This document shows positions 63,251 to 64,000 of a stretch of 64,000 bases of DNA, piece by piece; position 1 is the stretch's first letter, and every line of letters begins with the position of its first letter. The translations under genes were made by a program, and so were the position numbers. Source of the stretch: Micromonospora sp. WMMA1363 (GTDB lineage: Bacteria > Actinomycetota > Actinomycetes > Mycobacteriales > Micromonosporaceae). The notes beneath the pieces were generated by a model. That model did no database searches, was not told the DNA's origin, and worked only from the letters and a program-made list of their open reading frames with translations. The DNA is taken from assembly GCF_030345795.1 (NCBI RefSeq), contig NZ_JAUALB010000001.1:1421001-1485000 (forward strand), in the 5' to 3' direction.

Positions 63251-64000
63251 TCAGCGGCCGGGGCGGCGGGGATTCAGGGTGACGAAGTCGGCAATGGCGA
63301 CGCCGAGTTGCTTCCCCGCGTCCTCCTGCAGGAAGTGGCCGCCGCCGGGGATGGTGACGGACTCGGCGCCGGGCACCGTGCGGTGCAGGATCGGCCCCAT
63401 CGCGGCGGTGACCGGGTCGTGGTCACTGAACGCCACCAGGAACGGCTTGTCCCAGGTGGACAGGCGCTGCCAGGCTGCCCGATTGGCTGCGGAGGCCGGG
63501 TTGTCGGGCGTGGTTGGGACGAGATCCGGCATGGCCCGGGGCGCGGCCTTGTAGGTCTCGTCCGGAAAAGGTGCGTCGTACGCGGCGAGGACCTCGGGCG
63601 GGAGTGTGGTGTGACAGCCGGACTGGACCAGACGCGCCACGTCCAGGGCCGGCGCGGCGCGCACCGCACTGCGGAAGCGCAGCCACACGTCGGGCATCTG
63701 CTGGTCCCCCGTCGGCAAGCCCGTGTTGGTGGCGACGAACCGCGCCATTCGGTCGGGGTTCTCGGTGGCCAGCCGCAAGCCGATCAGGCCGCCCCAATCG
63801 TGCCCGACGACGGTCACACCGTGCAGGTCCAGCACGTCGAACGCGAGCGAACGCACCCACTCCACGTGCCGCGCGTAGCTGTGCTCGGCGACATCGCCCG
63901 GCTTGTCGGAGCGGCCGAAGCCGATCAGATCCGGCGCGATCACGCGCAGCCCGGCGTCGGCCAGGATCGGGATCACGGCGCGGTACAGGAACGACCAGGT
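63251..64000 (-). CDS. Haloalkane-dehalogenase-like alpha/beta hydrolase (runs off right edge)
   Basis: The coding frame is open to the window edge (TWSFLYRAVIPILADAGLRV at the right end), so the true start lies outside. Nucleophile elbow VTVVGHDWGGLIGLRL with Asp as nucleophile and the adjacent Trp, as in haloalkane dehalogenases (halide-stabilising Trp); catalytic His in PGGGHFLQEDAG. DLIGFGRSDKPGD and a cap region with TYKAAPRAMPDLVPTTPDNP follow the DhlA/DhmA-like plan. Could be a dehalogenase or an epoxide hydrolase; the HDW motif favours the former. Confidence 0.8.
   Translation of the reverse strand, partial: TWSFLYRAVIPILADAGLRVIAPDLIGFGRSDKPGDVAEHSYARHVEWVRSLAFDVLDLHGVTVVGHDWGGLIGLRLATENPDRMARFVATNTGLPTGDQQMPDVWLRFRSAVRAAPALDVARLVQSGCHTTLPPEVLAAYDAPFPDETYKAAPRAMPDLVPTTPDNPASAANRAAWQRLSTWDKPFLVAFSDHDPVTAAMGPILHRTVPGAESVTIPGGGHFLQEDAGKQLGVAIADFVTLNPRRPGR

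Overview
The window is high-GC DNA of about 70% G+C with strong G/C third-position bias. It has GTG and TTG starts, many secreted proteins with Ala-rich signal peptides, an F420-type oxidoreductase, a deazaflavin-dependent reductase, a PF04672-type SAM methyltransferase and a FurA-KatG pair. This points to a chromosome segment of a filamentous actinobacterium. Micromonosporaceae is my best guess from the style of the proteins (inference; no database was searched).

Layout. 1-3.8 kb: edge of an acyl-CoA dehydrogenase gene with an SDR remnant, a TetR regulator, a long-chain acyl-CoA ligase and a transposase remnant. 3.8-10.6 kb: a secreted lipase gene split by a complete IS5-type element, a secreted S1 protease, a fused transketolase and a DUF2267 remnant. 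10.6-16 kb: a five-gene oligopeptide/nickel-type ABC importer operon on the minus strand. 16.5-20.2 kb: a secreted barrel-like protein, a GH64 beta-1,3-glucanase with a ricin-type lectin domain, and a DUF2267 protein. 20.3-31.6 kb: furA-katG, an SDR, a GH15 glucoamylase-like enzyme, then a minus-strand operon of a TPP enzyme, an internally deleted FAD/Fe-S oxidase, an enolase-superfamily enzyme and a small membrane protein. 31.8-37.5 kb: secreted or membrane proteins, including a ferritin-like protein with a Lys/His/Asp-rich tail. 37.6-46.8 kb: MDR reductase, two broken regulator-type genes, MalY/PatB-like C-S lyase, a VWA membrane protein cut by an amber codon with its partner, DUF4360 and other secreted proteins, and a metal hydrolase with a discoidin domain.

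46.9-52.2 kb is an arsenic-resistance island: an ArsO-like flavoprotein and ArsN-like acetyltransferase run leftward, and arsR, an ArsR-phosphatase fusion, arsC, an aquaglyceroporin and a second arsC run rightward. No ArsB, Acr3 or ArsA is present, so arsenite would have to leave through the channel. 52.3-54.5 kb: PadR regulator with a divergent SnoaL-like protein and an LLM oxidoreductase. 54.5-59.2 kb: a compact VWA/solute-binding lipoprotein, XpaC, solute-binding protein and TelA operon, a surface-to-cytoplasm system of unknown purpose. 59.4-64 kb: CPCC protein, deazaflavin reductase, methyltransferase, TetR with a frameshifted epimerase, and the edge of a haloalkane-dehalogenase-like gene.

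A recurring theme is gene decay. At least nine genes or fragments are interrupted by an IS, internal deletions, a nonsense codon, frameshifts or truncation, while their neighbours look intact. The most distinctive intact items are the ferritin-like protein with its charged tail, the TelA/XpaC/SBP/VWA operon and the pump-less arsenic island.
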